Program-made: the position numbers and the translations under genes
Assembly (NCBI GenBank): GCA_028622995.1
Contig: JAJQJQ010000022.1
Location: forward strand, 3,038,001-3,102,000
Origin: Panagrolaimus kolymaensis
Taxonomy: Eukaryota; Nematoda; Chromadorea; Rhabditida; Panagrolaimidae
Direction: 5' to 3'
DNA length: 64,000 nucleotides
Part shown: positions 12,090 to 25,631 of the stretch, piece by piece
Numbering within the stretch: the stretch's first letter is position 1
Layout: each line of letters starts with the position of its first letter
The notes under the pieces: model-generated
The model's input: only the letters and a program-made list of their open reading frames with translations
What the model was told of the DNA's origin: nothing
Database searches by the model: none

Positions 12090-15000
12090 ATGCTTCCTAC
12101 AGTAAGTAATTTGCAACGACCTATTCCTAAACTTCCTGAAATTAATTGTGACCCAGACGAAGAGGAGGACGATAACGACGAAGAAGAGCAAAGAGAAGGT
12201 GGAGGAGGCCCATGTGACGGATTTGAAAGTGATGAAGATATTGAAATATTATTACGAAAAACTAAATTTCTTCGCCACAGTAAATCTGCACATGCTGATC
12301 TCGCATTACCCGAAAATAATAAGAAAAAAACTACTCCCTTATTGAATGGTTACGGTATCGAGGTTTGTAAATTTTATTGATGCAGAAATTCACGCTTTCT
12401 TCACTTGAAAAATTTGATTGCCATTTCTTTTTTTTTGTTAAAAAAATTTTTTTTAGGAAGAAAAAGAAAATAGTTCCTCAGATTCTGACGAAGAATTTTA
12501 TGTTCATAAATCGCTTTTGCCTTTTCGTAAAAGTAAATCTTCAACTCTAGGGTTTGAAGGATTTGAAGGTAAAACCTTTGAAATAAAAAATCTTGGAACT
12601 TTTAAAGCTTCGAAAGTTTTGGAAGTTATTGAACGACAAACAGCTGAAATGTTGAGAACCCAAGAACCCGAAGTTGCAACATTTGTTTCAAATTCAATTG
12701 ATTATTGGCCTCCACCGGAAGAAGCCTTATCGCCTGTAGCAAGGTCTCGAAGAACTTCGCGGGCCAAGAAATCTCTTGCATTGGATGACGGTTGTCATGG
12801 ATTTCCATTAATTCCATTTGGAAGAACAGCCAGCGTAGATTCAGATGGAATAATTTCTATGGGTGCTTGGTCAGCACCCGCTCAAGTAGCGTCAGATTCA
12901 GAAAATGATAGCGATGATGAAATTATTGGCGGACAAAAAATGCGTTCTTGGTCTGCCACTGAACGTCCATGCACCATTGAAAATGAAGATGAAGGAAGAT
13001 TTTGCACTAAAAAAGGAATTTCATTAAGTTGCGAAAGATCACATCATTGCATTTATGATGAAGTTGTTGATGAGTGAGTTTTATTTCTTCTTTTTTTGAT
13101 TGACGTCAAAATAAAGGATAAACTTTTCAAGGATGTGGTGGGAATTAAGAAACCATGCTTTTACATGACCCTTGGGGATTGAAAAATTTTACACTTTAGA
13201 TTTCTGTGGAACTAGCTTTCTCCATTACTCTATATAATTTATTTAAACCCAAATTAAGTTTTACAAGAGTTTTCGATATAAAGTTTTAATTAAATGATTT
13301 ATTTAAAGTTTATTATTTTTTGTAGATTATGGAAAGGTCATTTATCTTGTGATGATTTAGCCGATCCTGAAATAATTTATGATGACGACGATGATTCTCC
13401 TAGAATCATTGAAGATCGAATTAATCATAATCCATTTGAATGCATTCGAGAACTTGAAGAATTCAGTTCACCAGGGCTTAATATAAATCTTCAAACTCCA
13501 TCATCCTTTACTCCATCTCCTGTTATTCCAGGATCAAAATCGGATTCAGCTCTTTGCTTTTATGTTTCCGATCGACCTAAAACTCCACTTTGTGGTCAAC
13601 CAAATCCTAGCAACTCCACTCAAGAAATTTATGATCCATGGCATGCGGATGTTGAAGAAGTTCCAGCTCCTGCTGGACCTATTCGATCTCGAAGTTGTCA
13701 TGATACTTTTGAATCCACTGGAGAGGATGAAGAAGCGAGAATGATGCGACATTGTCAAATATGTCCTTCTCCAGATTGCAAACAATTAATTGAAAAAAAT
13801 CGAAAGGTTTCTGTTAGAGAGATTAATGTTGATTCTGATGATGAGGAAGAAGATATAAAATTTAAAAAAGCATTCGAAGCACAAATGGCAAAAATGCAAC
13901 AATTTGCTGAAGGTGAAACTGCATCGTTGTTTGTGCAAAATGGCGATGAAGAAAGTTTATGTGAAGAGGAATGCGATAATAAATCCTTCACCGTATTAGA
14001 TGATGAAATTCCAATGGCGGATGACCCAACTATTGATTCTCCATTGAATGCTTACCTTGTCAAGAAATTTATTCTCAATCGATCTTCTCCACCAATGGCA
14101 TCGGAAGATGATCTCAGCGACATAGAAATGACTGAGATAGGTTCAGATGAAGAAAGTGCTCAACCAAAGCTAGATGATTTGCGGTATAATCTTTCTTCAA
14201 TGCTTGTGAGAAAATCACATTCTGATTATGGATGGAATGGAAAACAAATGAAAACGGATGAATCCGTTGGAAATCTGAATTATTGGTTGAGTCAAGGCAA
14301 AGCAGATGCAGTAAATGTGAAACGTTCCTCAACGACGAGTGCTCTTCGAAGCAATGTAAATGGAAGCGGAAATGATCCTTTAAATCAACAACAACAAATG
14401 CCTCGACATTTTTCAAACTCAGATTTGAAGCTTAAAGAGGAGGAGCCAATTTACGCTAATATTCCAAATTTTTTATTCACCCAACAACAAAAAACAGGTT
14501 AGTTATGTCCTAGCGATGCTGTCAATGTGCCAATGTTTAATGTTTAATCTATTTCCCAATGGAATTAATACCACTTTTGTTATGTATTTTAAAATTGCGC
14601 TTAATAGAAAGGAAAAATGACTAAAACATTTATCCAGAAAGAAAAAAGAGCAGAGGCTTGCTTCTTACAAGTAATACTCTTTTTTTCAAAACATTGGAAA
14701 AAAAGGCGGTAAAAAGAGGAAGCTAACTTGTTACTCAAAAAGCGGCAGCCTACTTAACTTTCTCTTCCTTTTTTATATATTTTTTTATAACTTTATTTTG
14801 GGTCTTTTAATAGTCAGCTTAAGCCCATAACTTGAAAGCAATGAGCTAGCTAAGTTATGTAAAAGCAAGAGAGTAGTAAAAAAAATAAGGTGTAAAAGTT
14901 TTATTTTTCTTTTGTTTAATTTTTTGTCGCTAGAAAATTTCATTCGGCAGCTTTTATTAAAGCTTGCTATAAAATTCTATGCTTTCTTTGCCATTTTTTT

Positions 15001-18000
15001 GAAGCGCTGAAAAATCTTCCTTGTTTTTAAAGAAAATCTTCTTTTCATTGTTTTAATTTTTTATATCTCAAATTTCAGTAAACAACCTTTCATTGGAAAG
15101 CCAAGACAGGGCTCCAGCTTCAATGAATCAAAATCGCGTTTCATCGTCATCTTCTAAGGAGCGAATATTTCCTTGGACTGCCCACGTGCCACAAGCAGCT
15201 ACACATCCACCACAAAAGAAATTACATAAATCCGCAACATTTGTGGGTGTTCAGGTTCGTTTATGGAGTTATTGAAAACCTTTAAATAAAATAGTTTTAG
15301 GGTCATCCTCCAGTTATTCAGCGTAGTCGCAACGTTCGAAGAATACTTCCAGTGCGGCCTGATTTTCCTGCAACACCTGAAGAGCCACCAGAATACGGTA
15401 AGAGTGCTCTTAGTCCTTAAACCTAAAATAAAAAAGATTCAAGCCCGCCCGACTACTTAGAGTGAAAGCTTACTTTGACTAATCATATTATTTTGAGCTT
15501 TTCTCAAAAGCGTTCTCTTTTTTGCAAATTTACTCAAAAAATTCACAAAAAAAAAAAATTCATAAAAAAAAGTGTTTTTTTTTTGTTTTAAAAAATGTAA
15601 AATCAAGAAGCTTGAAGTCATCATATATGTTTTTTTATTCATCGTTTCTGCTTTTAAAAGCTTTTTTTCTTCAAGTTTTGTTGTTTTTAACAAACGATTA
15701 AAGTGCAGGAAATTGATTAAGTTGTTTCTCTCATCCTTAATATAAGTGTCATGCTTTTGGGCATTTTTTATTTATTTGGAAGGAAGCAAGCCTAAAGCAA
15801 AACTTTTTTCATTTTCCTTCAAATATTTTTTAAAAGGCTCTAAAAAAGAATTGCCGCCGCAGCCATTGCTATTGCAATGAGCGAGACTGTCAGCATTGCT
15901 CATCTAAAAAACAGAGCAGACATCGATGGAATTTTGAGGAGGAAAAAATTCATTTTCATGTATTAAAAAGTCAGTCAGCGACCGGCCATCATTTTTTTAG
16001 TAGCTTTTATGGTCGTCGTTCAACTCTTACTACTTTAGGAAACATTGGCAGAGGGATTTTTTATGACACAAAAAAGCTACTCGGCCTCTATTACTTTTTT
16101 GGATCATAAATTTTTTTTTTGCTGCTGCTTTTAGAGAAAAGTTTGAAAAACAAGAGAGACAAGAATCACTTTGCTGAATTATTTTCATACTGCTGATATT
16201 TTTTTCCAGTATAGGATTTAAAAAAATTATCTTCGAGTAAAAAATATGTAGCCTTAAATGTCTGATATTAGCCATAAAGTTAACCAATTTAGTTTTACAA
16301 TATTTTCTTCGCTAATAACATTACATAATAATTGCTTTTGAAACATTTTTTACTTTACAAAAGCTAGAAAATTAAATAAATAAATTTTTAAGTGTTGCAT
16401 TTATTTCATTAATGTTTATTATCGTTTTTTTAATGCGGGGGTTTAACATACATAAATATTTATGTTTAATAAATTAAATATACAAACCTTTTTTGTTTAT
16501 ATTATTTTTTAAACTTCCTTTCCCTTTTTTAGTAAACCTTCCATATTCCACATCATATCACGAACAGATTGGTCCTCGTTCAGACGCGGCTTTATGCTTT
16601 TTCCCCACTACTTCATATAATTGTTCGAAAGAACTACAACACGAAAATTTTGCTCGAATACAAATGCAAATGTCATCGAGAAAGTAAGTCTACCCATTTA
16701 TAAAAGGATGATGAGTTTTAAATAAATATTTTAGCGAGATGGAAGGTTATGATGTTCCACAACAAAGGCCTTCGAGACTTTTTGCTCAAAGTCGAGGTCC
16801 ATCGTTTACAGCTTTGACGTTGGCGGATGAACTTGAAAATGAGAAACGTGGAATTCCACCGGAGATGATAGATCCAATATTAGAGAAAAGAATCACTGAA
16901 GGTCAAACAATGCTATCACAAAATCAACGGCAAAGATTTGAAGATCCATCACCAATGTCACCAGGAAATTGTAAGTTTTTTTTTAGTTTTCCTAATCGCG
17001 ATGCTACTTTGCTACTTGTCTCTGTAACAAAACAAAAAACCCTACAAAGTTTTGCCATTTTTAAAGGTTATAAAATAGTTATCACTTTTAACATCTTCCC
17101 CATAAAAGACTTTTTATAAAAAACTCGATACAATCTTTTTTGTTCTTAATTAAATAAAAGCTGCTTACTTTATTTAATTTTCAAAGCATCCCATTCTTGC
17201 TTCAAAAAAAGAGCATCAGCTTTTTCTTTAAGAATGCCATGAGCAAAATGTTTGTCCAGTTGCATTTTTTTTTTCGAGTAAAAAATTGAAACTGAAGAAA
17301 CGCACTCAATTAAATCAACCGAGCAAGCACATTAGAAATATTCGGGTTTTGTTTCCCCTCTTCTTTTTTTTCATTGCACAGTAGCTACTAGCTAGTAATT
17401 TGGGAGTAGCCAACCAACGTCAGACAAAAAGAAAAAAAGCTCCTTCCAAATTTATTTTATCATCATCTCCTTTCTTTACTCGTAAAATTTTCAATTAATT
17501 TTTACGTTTTTGTTTTTGGAAAAGAGTTTAAACCCTTTTTGTTATCCAAACAAACATAAAAAAACTATTTAATAGGATTTCGAAGAAGATTTAACGTTCG
17601 CTTTTTTAAAGTTCATGAGCGGATGGTTAAGTTGAGGCTTTTAGCTAAAAGCATCGTTGCCGTTTTTGGCTTTGACAAAAACATGCATTTGTCTTTTTTT
17701 TTTCTCTAGCATTAGACTTCGTCTCAAATTTATTATTTGTCAATCCATAAATTTTGTTAGTTTTTTTCATTTAAAAACCTCTTTAAATATTAAAACAAAA
17801 TACATTTATTTTGGGTTATGAAAAACCGCAAAAGCTCATTTATAGCTTATTCAATTTTAGGTTTTTATAAAAAAGATGGAAATAGTTTCTTCTAAAAATT
17901 TGGGATGATGGAATTTTTAGATTTGAGCGTGGATGGCTTTCAAGGTTATTGTACCGTACCGCATTTTGTGTTACACTAAAATAACCTATGCGAGAGAATA

Positions 18001-19879
18001 ATACTTTTTATAAACTATTTTTAAGCTTTAAAATTATAAATGAATCTTTTCTTCAAACCTTTTTTAAAATCTAAACCGAAAATTTTCTTCGATTTCCCTT
18101 TTCATCGTATTCCTGACGGCAAGCATTCTCTTCATTTTCCTTTAGTTGTAAAAACGTTGCTGTTGTCTTTTCAAAAAATAAGCTAGCTTAGTTTTAGAAA
18201 ATTGCCTTCTTTTCGGGTCAATAACATGGCTATTCCTTGCTTTTCCATTTTCTTCCAAGCTTCTATATATTTTTGCTTTTTCAAAAAAAGCGAAGAAGGG
18301 CATGTCACAAATTTTGCGCGAGCAACGAGAAGCTTTTCATTGATTGTTTCAAGCTTTTCTTTTTCTTCTTCTCCTCTCCGGCATTTGTTGTTGTTTGGAC
18401 GTTTCAAAAAAAAAAATTTCTAACGCCTTCGTTAGTTTCACCAACGAGGGATTTAGAAGGCTTCAAGAAGCAGTAGAAGAATGGGTTTCATAAAAATTGA
18501 CTTTTATTTTGGCAGCTGTTTCTTTCGGCATTTCTCTCTTCTTCCATCTTCAAAGCGCATCATTTCTTTTAGTTTCACTTCAAAGCCATAGATAGAAAGA
18601 AGAATATTGAAAGAAATATGACAAAAAAGAAGATGTTTTTGCGTTTTTCGTTATCAAAATTGCTAAAAAATATATTTTTTTAACGCTCATTCTTTTTTTA
18701 GTCTTCCCATCGAAAAGGCCTCAACGAAGAACTCTTCCACCGCTGCCAATTGAAGCTCAAACATTTACGGCATTTGCAGCTGCAATGGCTCAATCACCTA
18801 CAGTATTTCCATTGCCAACACGAAATCATCCACCTCCAAATCAACCTCAACCAAAAGAGGATCATCAAATTTGTTATGGAATTGAAGCTTCCATGCTTCG
18901 TTCAACAAGTGGAGCGTATGGAATTGAAGATAGTTATTATGAGGATGGATTAAATGGAAATTTTACAACTACAAGAAAATGTAAGAATTCATGGTTTTCA
19001 ATTCTTAAAAGTTAAATTTTTGCAATTTTAGCAAATTCAATCTATAATAATCAAGAAGATAGTTCTGGAGTTTCAAGTTGTTGCACTGCTCCAGATTCCA
19101 TGAATCCCACTCATAGAGTTCAATCGGCATTTATTCCAAGACATGATGATGAAATTCGCCTTGAAATTGGAGATGCTATTCATGTTGAACGAGAATGTGA
19201 AGATCATTGGTGTATTGGAATTAATTTAAGGACGGGCCATCATGGAGTATTTCCAGCTGCTCATATTTGTGAGATTGATCTTGTTGAAGAAATTTGTAAT
19301 AATGCTTTAATAAATGCAACAACGAGAGTGCTGCCTCCACCTGAAAGAGATACATTTTATTTAACAATGTTAGCTTCCATTGAAGTTGCACATCATAAAG
19401 GAAATGATGTTTTAATTCAATCAATTAATAAGGTTGGTGATTTATTTCGATATTAAAAAAAGGATTCTAAATAATGCAGAATTATTAAAAACTAAACTTA
19501 ATAACCCGCACTTTTTTTATAGGTTTGTTCAATGTATCAAGATAAAGAAGAAATAATTGTCCCACAAACTGTATTAATGGAAGTTTCATTCCGTGGAATA
19601 CACATTATTGATAAACGAAGAAAAGACTTCTTTAAATGTCCTTCATTTGATTTCTTCTATAGCTTACAAAATATATCATTTTGTGGTGCTCATCCAAAAC
19701 AGTTACGGTATTTTGGATTCATTACAAAGCATCCACTACTTCCCAGATTTGCTTGCCATGTCTTTCTCTCAAATGAATCAACTCAACCCATTGTTGAATC
19801 CATTGGTCGGGCATTCAAAAGATCATATGATGAGTATATGGCATTTGCTCATCCGACAGAAGATATTTACATTGAATAA
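12090..19879 (+). CDS. jip-1: JNK-interacting protein 1 (JIP-1) scaffold: SH3 + PTB/PID
   Basis: Ten exons (12090-12362, 12457-13073, 13326-14497, 15079-15254, 15301-15397, 16533-16683, 16735-16970, 18702-18980, 19032-19432, 19523-19879) join without a frame break to 1,252 residues. The N-terminal ~900 residues are acidic, Ser-rich and disordered, with repeated DSDDE-type clusters. An SH3 domain (about 1028-1087, HRVQSAFIPRHDDEI... HHGVFPAAHI) precedes a PTB/PID domain (about 1105-1245). The extreme C terminus PTEDIYIE matches the kinesin-light-chain-binding tail of JIP1 (PTEDIYLE). JIP1 scaffolds the JNK MAP-kinase cascade and links cargo to kinesin-1. A candidate JNK-docking motif, KRPQRRTLPPLPI, starts at about residue 912. 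The first ATG follows a splice acceptor at 12078; whether that acceptor takes a spliced leader or an upstream exon is not settled. The introns of 0.6-1.7 kb are long for this window. Confidence 0.93.
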
Positions 19880-20189
19880 ATTCTAATACACACATTGTTA
19901 GCTTTTTAATGATATAATACATAACAGGCAACGGTATCATCGTACTAAAAATCTATTATTTAAACAATCAAAATTTTTTCGATGTAATCAATATCTTTCT
20001 TATCCGATCTCTTACAAATGGGTCTAAAGTGCAATTTTCACACTTTTTTTGTTTCGAAAAAATGAATAAAAATATTTTACTTTTATGCAAATTTATAAAT
20101 ACACATATTCATCCATCAAAAACCATGCTATCCCTATAAAAGCACGAATTTCTTACTCATTCATTCATTTTCTTTAAAACGAAGTCAAA
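19880..20189. promoter_or_regulatory. Promoter region of the MSP-domain gene
   Basis: The 310 bases between jip-1 and the MSP-domain gene include a TATAAA at 20135-20140, about 50 bases upstream of the ATG. A TATA box close to the start is common in compact, sperm-expressed nematode MSP-family promoters. No other element is claimed. Confidence 0.4.
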
Positions 20190-20574
20190 ATGGTTCTCGC
20201 TTTTGATCCTCCTCATGTCTCATTGCCAGCTACTGGTGGAACATCAAGTAATAATTCAATCAAAAATGAAGGAGTTGCTCGCATGGCTTTCAAAATCAAA
20301 AGTTCCAACAATGCTAACTATCGTGTCAAACCCGTTTATGGCTTCGTCGACGCTGGTGCAAATGCTCCTGTTGAAATCGTCCGAACAGTTAGTTTCTTTT
20401 ACCTTTCTCTTTATTCCAGTAAACCGCTTTTATTATTTTTAGGCTGGTCCACCTGGAGAAGATAAAATGGTTGTTCAATTTGCTGAAGTTCCACCAGAAG
20501 AAACAAATCCTAAAGCACCATTTCAAGCTGGAGCAACTCAAGGAGAAGTCATAATCAGTCTCGTCGCAACTTAA
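20190..20574 (+). CDS. Small MSP-domain protein, sperm-specific (SSP) type
   Basis: Two exons (20190-20387, 20443-20574) encode 109 residues, the size of the nematode SSP family and slightly shorter than true major sperm protein. The whole chain is one MSP-type immunoglobulin-like domain: ALAFDPPHVSLPATGG-like start, ARMAFKIKSSNNANYRVKPVYGFVDAGA, then DKMVVQFAEVPP and a final GEVIISLVAT strand. MSP proteins polymerise to drive amoeboid sperm crawling; the SSP relatives are sperm-enriched with less defined roles. No transmembrane or VAP-like extension is present. A testis/sperm expression pattern is inferred from the family only. Confidence 0.9.
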
Positions 20575-20665
20575 AGAATCTTTTATTAAACATGAAACTA
20601 TATATATATAATATTAATTTGAAAAATCCCGTTTAATTTATGTATTGATTTAATAAATGTACAGA

Positions 20666-22077
20666 TTATGTTAATTTGATTTTTGCAATGTAGTTGTCAT
20701 GGAAACTTCCGAGATAGAGATATCCTTCAGATTCAACAGCTTCACTGATAAAGTTGACAGCTTTTCCTTTTGGATCTTGATAAGTTTTAAGAATCTTTCC
20801 AGCAGAGTCGAACTCGATAACGAAGCCATAACGAGGTTGAAATTTGGGCATGTAAGCAATGAGCCACTTCTCAGGAATGATCTAAAAGTGATAGTTAGAA
20901 CTATTTTAGATGTGAATTTAAACTTACTTGAATGAGAGCTTGACGAATCCATGGGTGAGCGCCCATTTTATCAAACATATTCATTGAACCATTAGATCGA
21001 TGACTAGCTAGAGCGACCAAGTATGTACCACGAGGAGTTGCACGAATATTATCAGGAAGTCCAGGAAGGTTTTCAATGAGAGGTTTAAGTGTTGAACCAG
21101 GAGCAAGAGGAAGACGCCAAATCTTTGCCATACCCGTTTCAGAGATCAAAAGAGATGATTTGTCTTTGGTTAATTGAACACCATTAGGGAAACGTAAGCC
21201 ACTTGCAATAACTTCAAGGTTTTTAGTTGAAAGAGTATACTTGTAGACTCTGAAAAGACCATTTTAAATATATTTATTCACAAAATTAAATCAAACCTTC
21301 CATCATCCTTTTGTTCAAGCAAAATGTGAAAAGCATGCCGGCGTTGCCACCTCGTTGAGCTGCAGCTGAACGCAACAGTATCATTATCAAGAACTTCTAT
21401 ATCGTTTAAGAAAGAGCATTCAGCGCCATCAACTTTGGTATCAGTCGATTTGAGAATGTGTTCAACCTTGTCTAAAATTTGGATAAAGTTTAAGCATTGA
21501 ATCTAAAAAATAAACCAACCTTCTTCAACATTGACTAAAAACAATCCCAAATAAGCATCCGCGACAATAATTCGTTCTTTATCAAAGCGACGAATTCCAA
21601 GAGGTCGACCACAGAAAGGTTCAGCTTCAAACTTTCCATCACATTTAAAAGCATTTTCAGGCTTGAGGATCAAAGTATTAGTAATTTTTCCATTAACAAT
21701 CTTAACAATTTTTGCTTCAAGCGTACCCGTATAAATGGTGTCTGAAAACATTTAGTTATAAATGAAATCTATAAAACCAAAGGCTTACCTCCTTCAATTA
21801 GAAGGCTTTCAGGACCTTTAACATAATCTTTAAGCATATACGAAGCTTTTGATAAATGATCATTTGGAGCAAGTTTCCCTTCAAGCTTAGGAGGCGATGG
21901 AAGATGGTAATATTCAGGTGAGAAACCAGTAATACCTTGTTGAATCAAGTAAAAAAAGCTGACAGAAAGAAGAGCAATAAGAATAACAGTAGTCGGTTCT
22001 GGTCTGGAAAAGAGTCATATTAATAGATTTGATCATTAAAATTATTAAATTAAAATAACTCACCGACACGACGGCAT
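20666..22077 (-). CDS. APMAP: Adipocyte plasma membrane-associated protein (APMAP)-like, strictosidine synthase fold
   Basis: Six exons (22077-22064, 22003-21789, 21741-21520, 21471-21297, 21249-20928, 20881-20666) encode 387 residues. A hydrophobic signal anchor near the N terminus (TTVILIALLSVSFFYLI, about residues 8-24) predicts a type II membrane protein. The rest is a six-bladed beta-propeller of the strictosidine-synthase-like family. Diagnostic segments are GIRRFDKERIIVADAYLGLF, SSTRWQRR, LRFPNGVQL and LLISETGMAKIWR. Animal APMAP has arylesterase-like activity and sits in ER or plasma membrane; it does not make strictosidine. The first exon is only 14 nt, but the frame joins cleanly. 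The gene converges with the MSP-domain gene, with 91 bases between stops. Confidence 0.93.
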
Positions 22078-24766
22078 TTTTGAAAGTTTCTTCAATGGAT
22101 CTTCAAGAATCAAAGTGAAAACCTATAAAAGTAAACAAGAGTTAGAGAAAATAAAAACAATCACAACAACACAAAGGAACGCAAACAAAAAAAAAACATG
22201 CAAACAACAAAATTTGATCTTTGAACATCAATGAAAACTAAGAGTAAGAAAGAAATAAAAGGAGAGCGGGCGAATTCGCTTTTGCCAAGGACATAATCAA
22301 GATAGATAGTCGATAAACAAACGAATAAATGATTTTAATGTTTTTTATTTGAGTTAATTAGGTATTGAAAAATTTTTTGATAAAAAACAATTAATCTTTC
22401 ATTAGAAAATAATTTAGAAAAAAACGAAAAACGAGGTTTAGAAAAAAGTGGTTGGAAAAAAGGAAGCATTGTTTGAGAAAAAAAAACAAACAAACAAAAA
22501 ACGCGAGTAAAAAAAGCCAATCACCAAACTTGCCAGAAGCCTTGTAAACTTTGCGCGAGAGAACCAAATTGATTGATGCAGTGATAATTAATAATTTTAG
22601 GATTATTTCTAAAAATGGTAGAAATTGCTGAAGTTAAATTTACTGTATTTATTACAACCTTTTATTTTATATGTTTTTAACGCTGATTTATCTTTTCATT
22701 TGTGTTTTGAGAGTTGATTTTAACGAATTCCAAACTACTGTATGCTTTTCATATTTTTTTAATCATTCATTTTATCATTATATTCTTTTCTTCTTTTTAT
22801 CTCGTCTTCAATCCCGGAAATTTTTTACTTTTTGATATTACAAATAAAAGAGATATATCATGGATGGATACCATTTTGATTTAAGAGATTTTTTCGAAAC
22901 TCATAGGATTTTTTTTGCTCTTGAACGCATCAACGACTACGATGCTCTTTCCGGATCCGGCTCTTCTCCGATTTCATTTATCCACCTTTGAGTAGCCTCT
23001 TATCGCCTTTTTTCCTCCATTAAATAATATAAAAAAATTATTTTTTTATTTGCAACAACGACAACAAAGAATTCCTTTTGGCTAGTTTATTCCCGCAAAA
23101 GGACCAGCTTCCTTTTTGCGCGTTCCATCATCATTCATCGTCCACTTCGTCGTCTATTGCATACTTTTTTGTTTGTTTGTTTGTCCACATAAAAATTGGC
23201 TGACTGATGACCATTGGATTTTTTTCCATGACAGTGCTGCAAAATCTTCTGATGATGCTTTAAAATTGAGTGCTATTGACACATAATTATCGCTTAAAAA
23301 TGAAAGACTTAAAGAATGGGAAGACCCCTTCACTTATCGATAGAGGATGAAAGAGGTTAACCGGTTCCGGCAACTTTCTCTCTTCTTGAAAGAAAAAGAA
23401 GAAGCAATAGCTTTATATTAATAAAGAAAAAAATTGTTACAAAAAGGATTTGTTTTTAATTTCCGACAATTTAAGGAAAAACGAATCGGAAGTTTTTTTT
23501 GTTGCTGTCTGGAAAATCAGCTTTTGACTTACTAAGGCCATCGGAAAAACATTTTAATCTAAAGTAAATAAACATCGAATTAGCACTTTTCTAGTATTAT
23601 GTATGAAAAAAGGCGACAAATAATAAAGCTATGAGGCTTCAAGGTGCAAAAGTAATTTTATTAATTATATTTTTTTCTTATTTTGAAAAATGATACAATT
23701 GAGGCATATCTATTGCTTCAAAACCTTTTACAAAAGTTTTAATGTTTGTGAATTATCTTAATTTTTTAGGTTTTTAAATTGGAAATTTGTAATAGATGAG
23801 TAGCAACGTTGCTAACCTTTTCTCTTACGTTACAAATTGATATCAAGTCAAAGTAAATTATTAAAGAAGAATGGATATCTTTTCAATAATCTTTTTATTC
23901 ATCTCAAAAGTAATGTTTCAGGTTTTTGTTAAGGAAAAAGTAATTACCACAAACTTGATAACAAAAAAAACTAAAGAAAAATTTTGATTTACTAAAATTA
24001 ACTTCCTTTTTTACGTTATCGCTTTTAACGATTTTAATAATCACTCCCATACAATAAAGTTTTGCGATGCAAAAAAAAGCAAAAAGGTAAATCAGTTTAA
24101 AATTGCAACAAAATTAGTGATAAAATTGAATGTAAACACAAACAATTTATCGTATTTGGTTTTGGAAAATGTAAAAACTCCGAGAAATTTTCTAAATATA
24201 ATTTTGTAAAAACCCATGAAGCAACTCAAAGCGCACAGCACCAATTAGACAAGAGAAAACCTCTTTTCTTCGTCTTTATTGTTTGAAACTCAAGGCTAAA
24301 TACAAAAAAAGTTACAGCAAAAAGTTTATAGGATGGATGCCTCTTGTGATAATCTCGTTAAAGTCTCTATTTTTTTCCTTATTTTTTTTCTCCATGCACT
24401 CAATTAAGAAGGCCAATGCTTGTGCTTGATTGCTTAATTTGCTCCATGAAGAAAAAAAAGAGAAGATTGATTGTGATGGTTCGCACCTTTGGATTCTCAG
24501 GACCGGTCATAGAAATTTTCTCGCTCGCGCACTAAAAGGCGGGTCCAACCTTACTTTTTTCAATCATATTTAAAGTCTTTGATTTCGAAGCAGAAGATGT
24601 CGTTCTCATCACTCACCTTTTCATCATCATCCTTTACTTCATTTTATTTCATTTGCACCTTTACTTTTTTTTTCTCTTTCCGGTTTATTTTATTAAAAAG
24701 ATTTTTTTAAATAAATATTAAATTTTTTTTCAATTAATTTAGACACTGACCAACGGTTTAAAAGTT
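22078..24766. other. Long non-coding region
   Basis: About 2.7 kb between divergent genes, AT-rich with purine/pyrimidine-skewed patches and no open frame of credible composition. It probably contains the APMAP promoter near 22,080-22,300 and that of the secreted protein near 24,500-24,760. I see no RNA gene or repeat array. Confidence 0.4.
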
Positions 24767-25631
24767 ATGAAGGGTCAAATTGCAGTTATTTTTGCTTTGA
24801 TTGCTTTTTCATATGCAATTCCTCAAGCAGAGGGTAATAATTAATTTTAGTTTTATCGCGAACATTTTTAAATTTTTAAATTCTTTAGAAGTAGAAACAC
24901 CTGAAGAAGAAGTATCAACGCTTAATCCAGTACCCGAAACATCAAACCCTTCAGCTAAACGACGACAATTTATTGCACCTCCTCAAGTTCTTGCACAAGC
25001 TATTCCCGTTGCTCCAGCTGTCGTCACTCCTCTTGGTCAATGTCCCGGTGGCCCATCTCTTCCAATTGAATGGTATTTATTTTCCTTGTTTTTTAGAGTC
25101 TTTGAGAGATAAAATTTAGTGATCCTAAACGCCCATGGCCAACATGCCCTCCTCAATCATATTGTTATGCAGTTGGAACCGTTGATATTGGACCATATTT
25201 CTGTTGCCCTGTTTGGTCTACTTACGGTAATAATTTGTTGAAGTTTAGAATAATTTATTTTTACAATTTTTGTTACATACTTTAATTATGCTTTATTTAT
25301 TTATTCCCATGACTAATAATTATTTTTAGGAGCTGCTTGGAGACCTGCCACTCCTTTCTACAATTATGTTCCACCACCACCAGCGTGAGAATCTTTCCAT
25401 ATTTTTTTTCTAAAATCTTTAAAATAAATTTATAGCAACTGGCCTGAAGCTCTTCGTGCTTCTGTAAACTGGCCCACTTCCGCTCTTTCCATGCCCGCTT
25501 TTGCTGTTCCCCGACCATTGAAGAAAAAAACTGAACCCAAATTTAATGATGAACCAAAACCAACTGAAGATCAACAAAAAATTGAAGAATCAATGTCTAA
25601 ATGGCTTGATCGTCAATCTAAAATGTTGTAA
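24767..25631 (+). CDS. Secreted cysteine-containing protein, nematode-type, function unknown
   Basis: Five exons (24767-24833, 24889-25072, 25120-25226, 25330-25384, 25436-25631) encode 202 residues. An N-terminal signal peptide (MKGQIAVIFALIAFSYA) is followed by an acidic propeptide-like stretch and a KRR site. A compact Cys region then has the order CPGG...C-DPKRPWPTC...YC...CC, ending before residue ~125. This resembles the EB/lustrin-like Cys modules of nematode extracellular proteins, but I cannot assign a named family. The C-terminal third is Pro/Trp-rich, then Lys/Glu-rich (EPKPTEDQQKIEESM). An acceptor-like ATTTAG lies about 25 bases upstream of the start. Gene structure is well supported by frame and splice sites; function is unknown. 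Confidence 0.82.
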
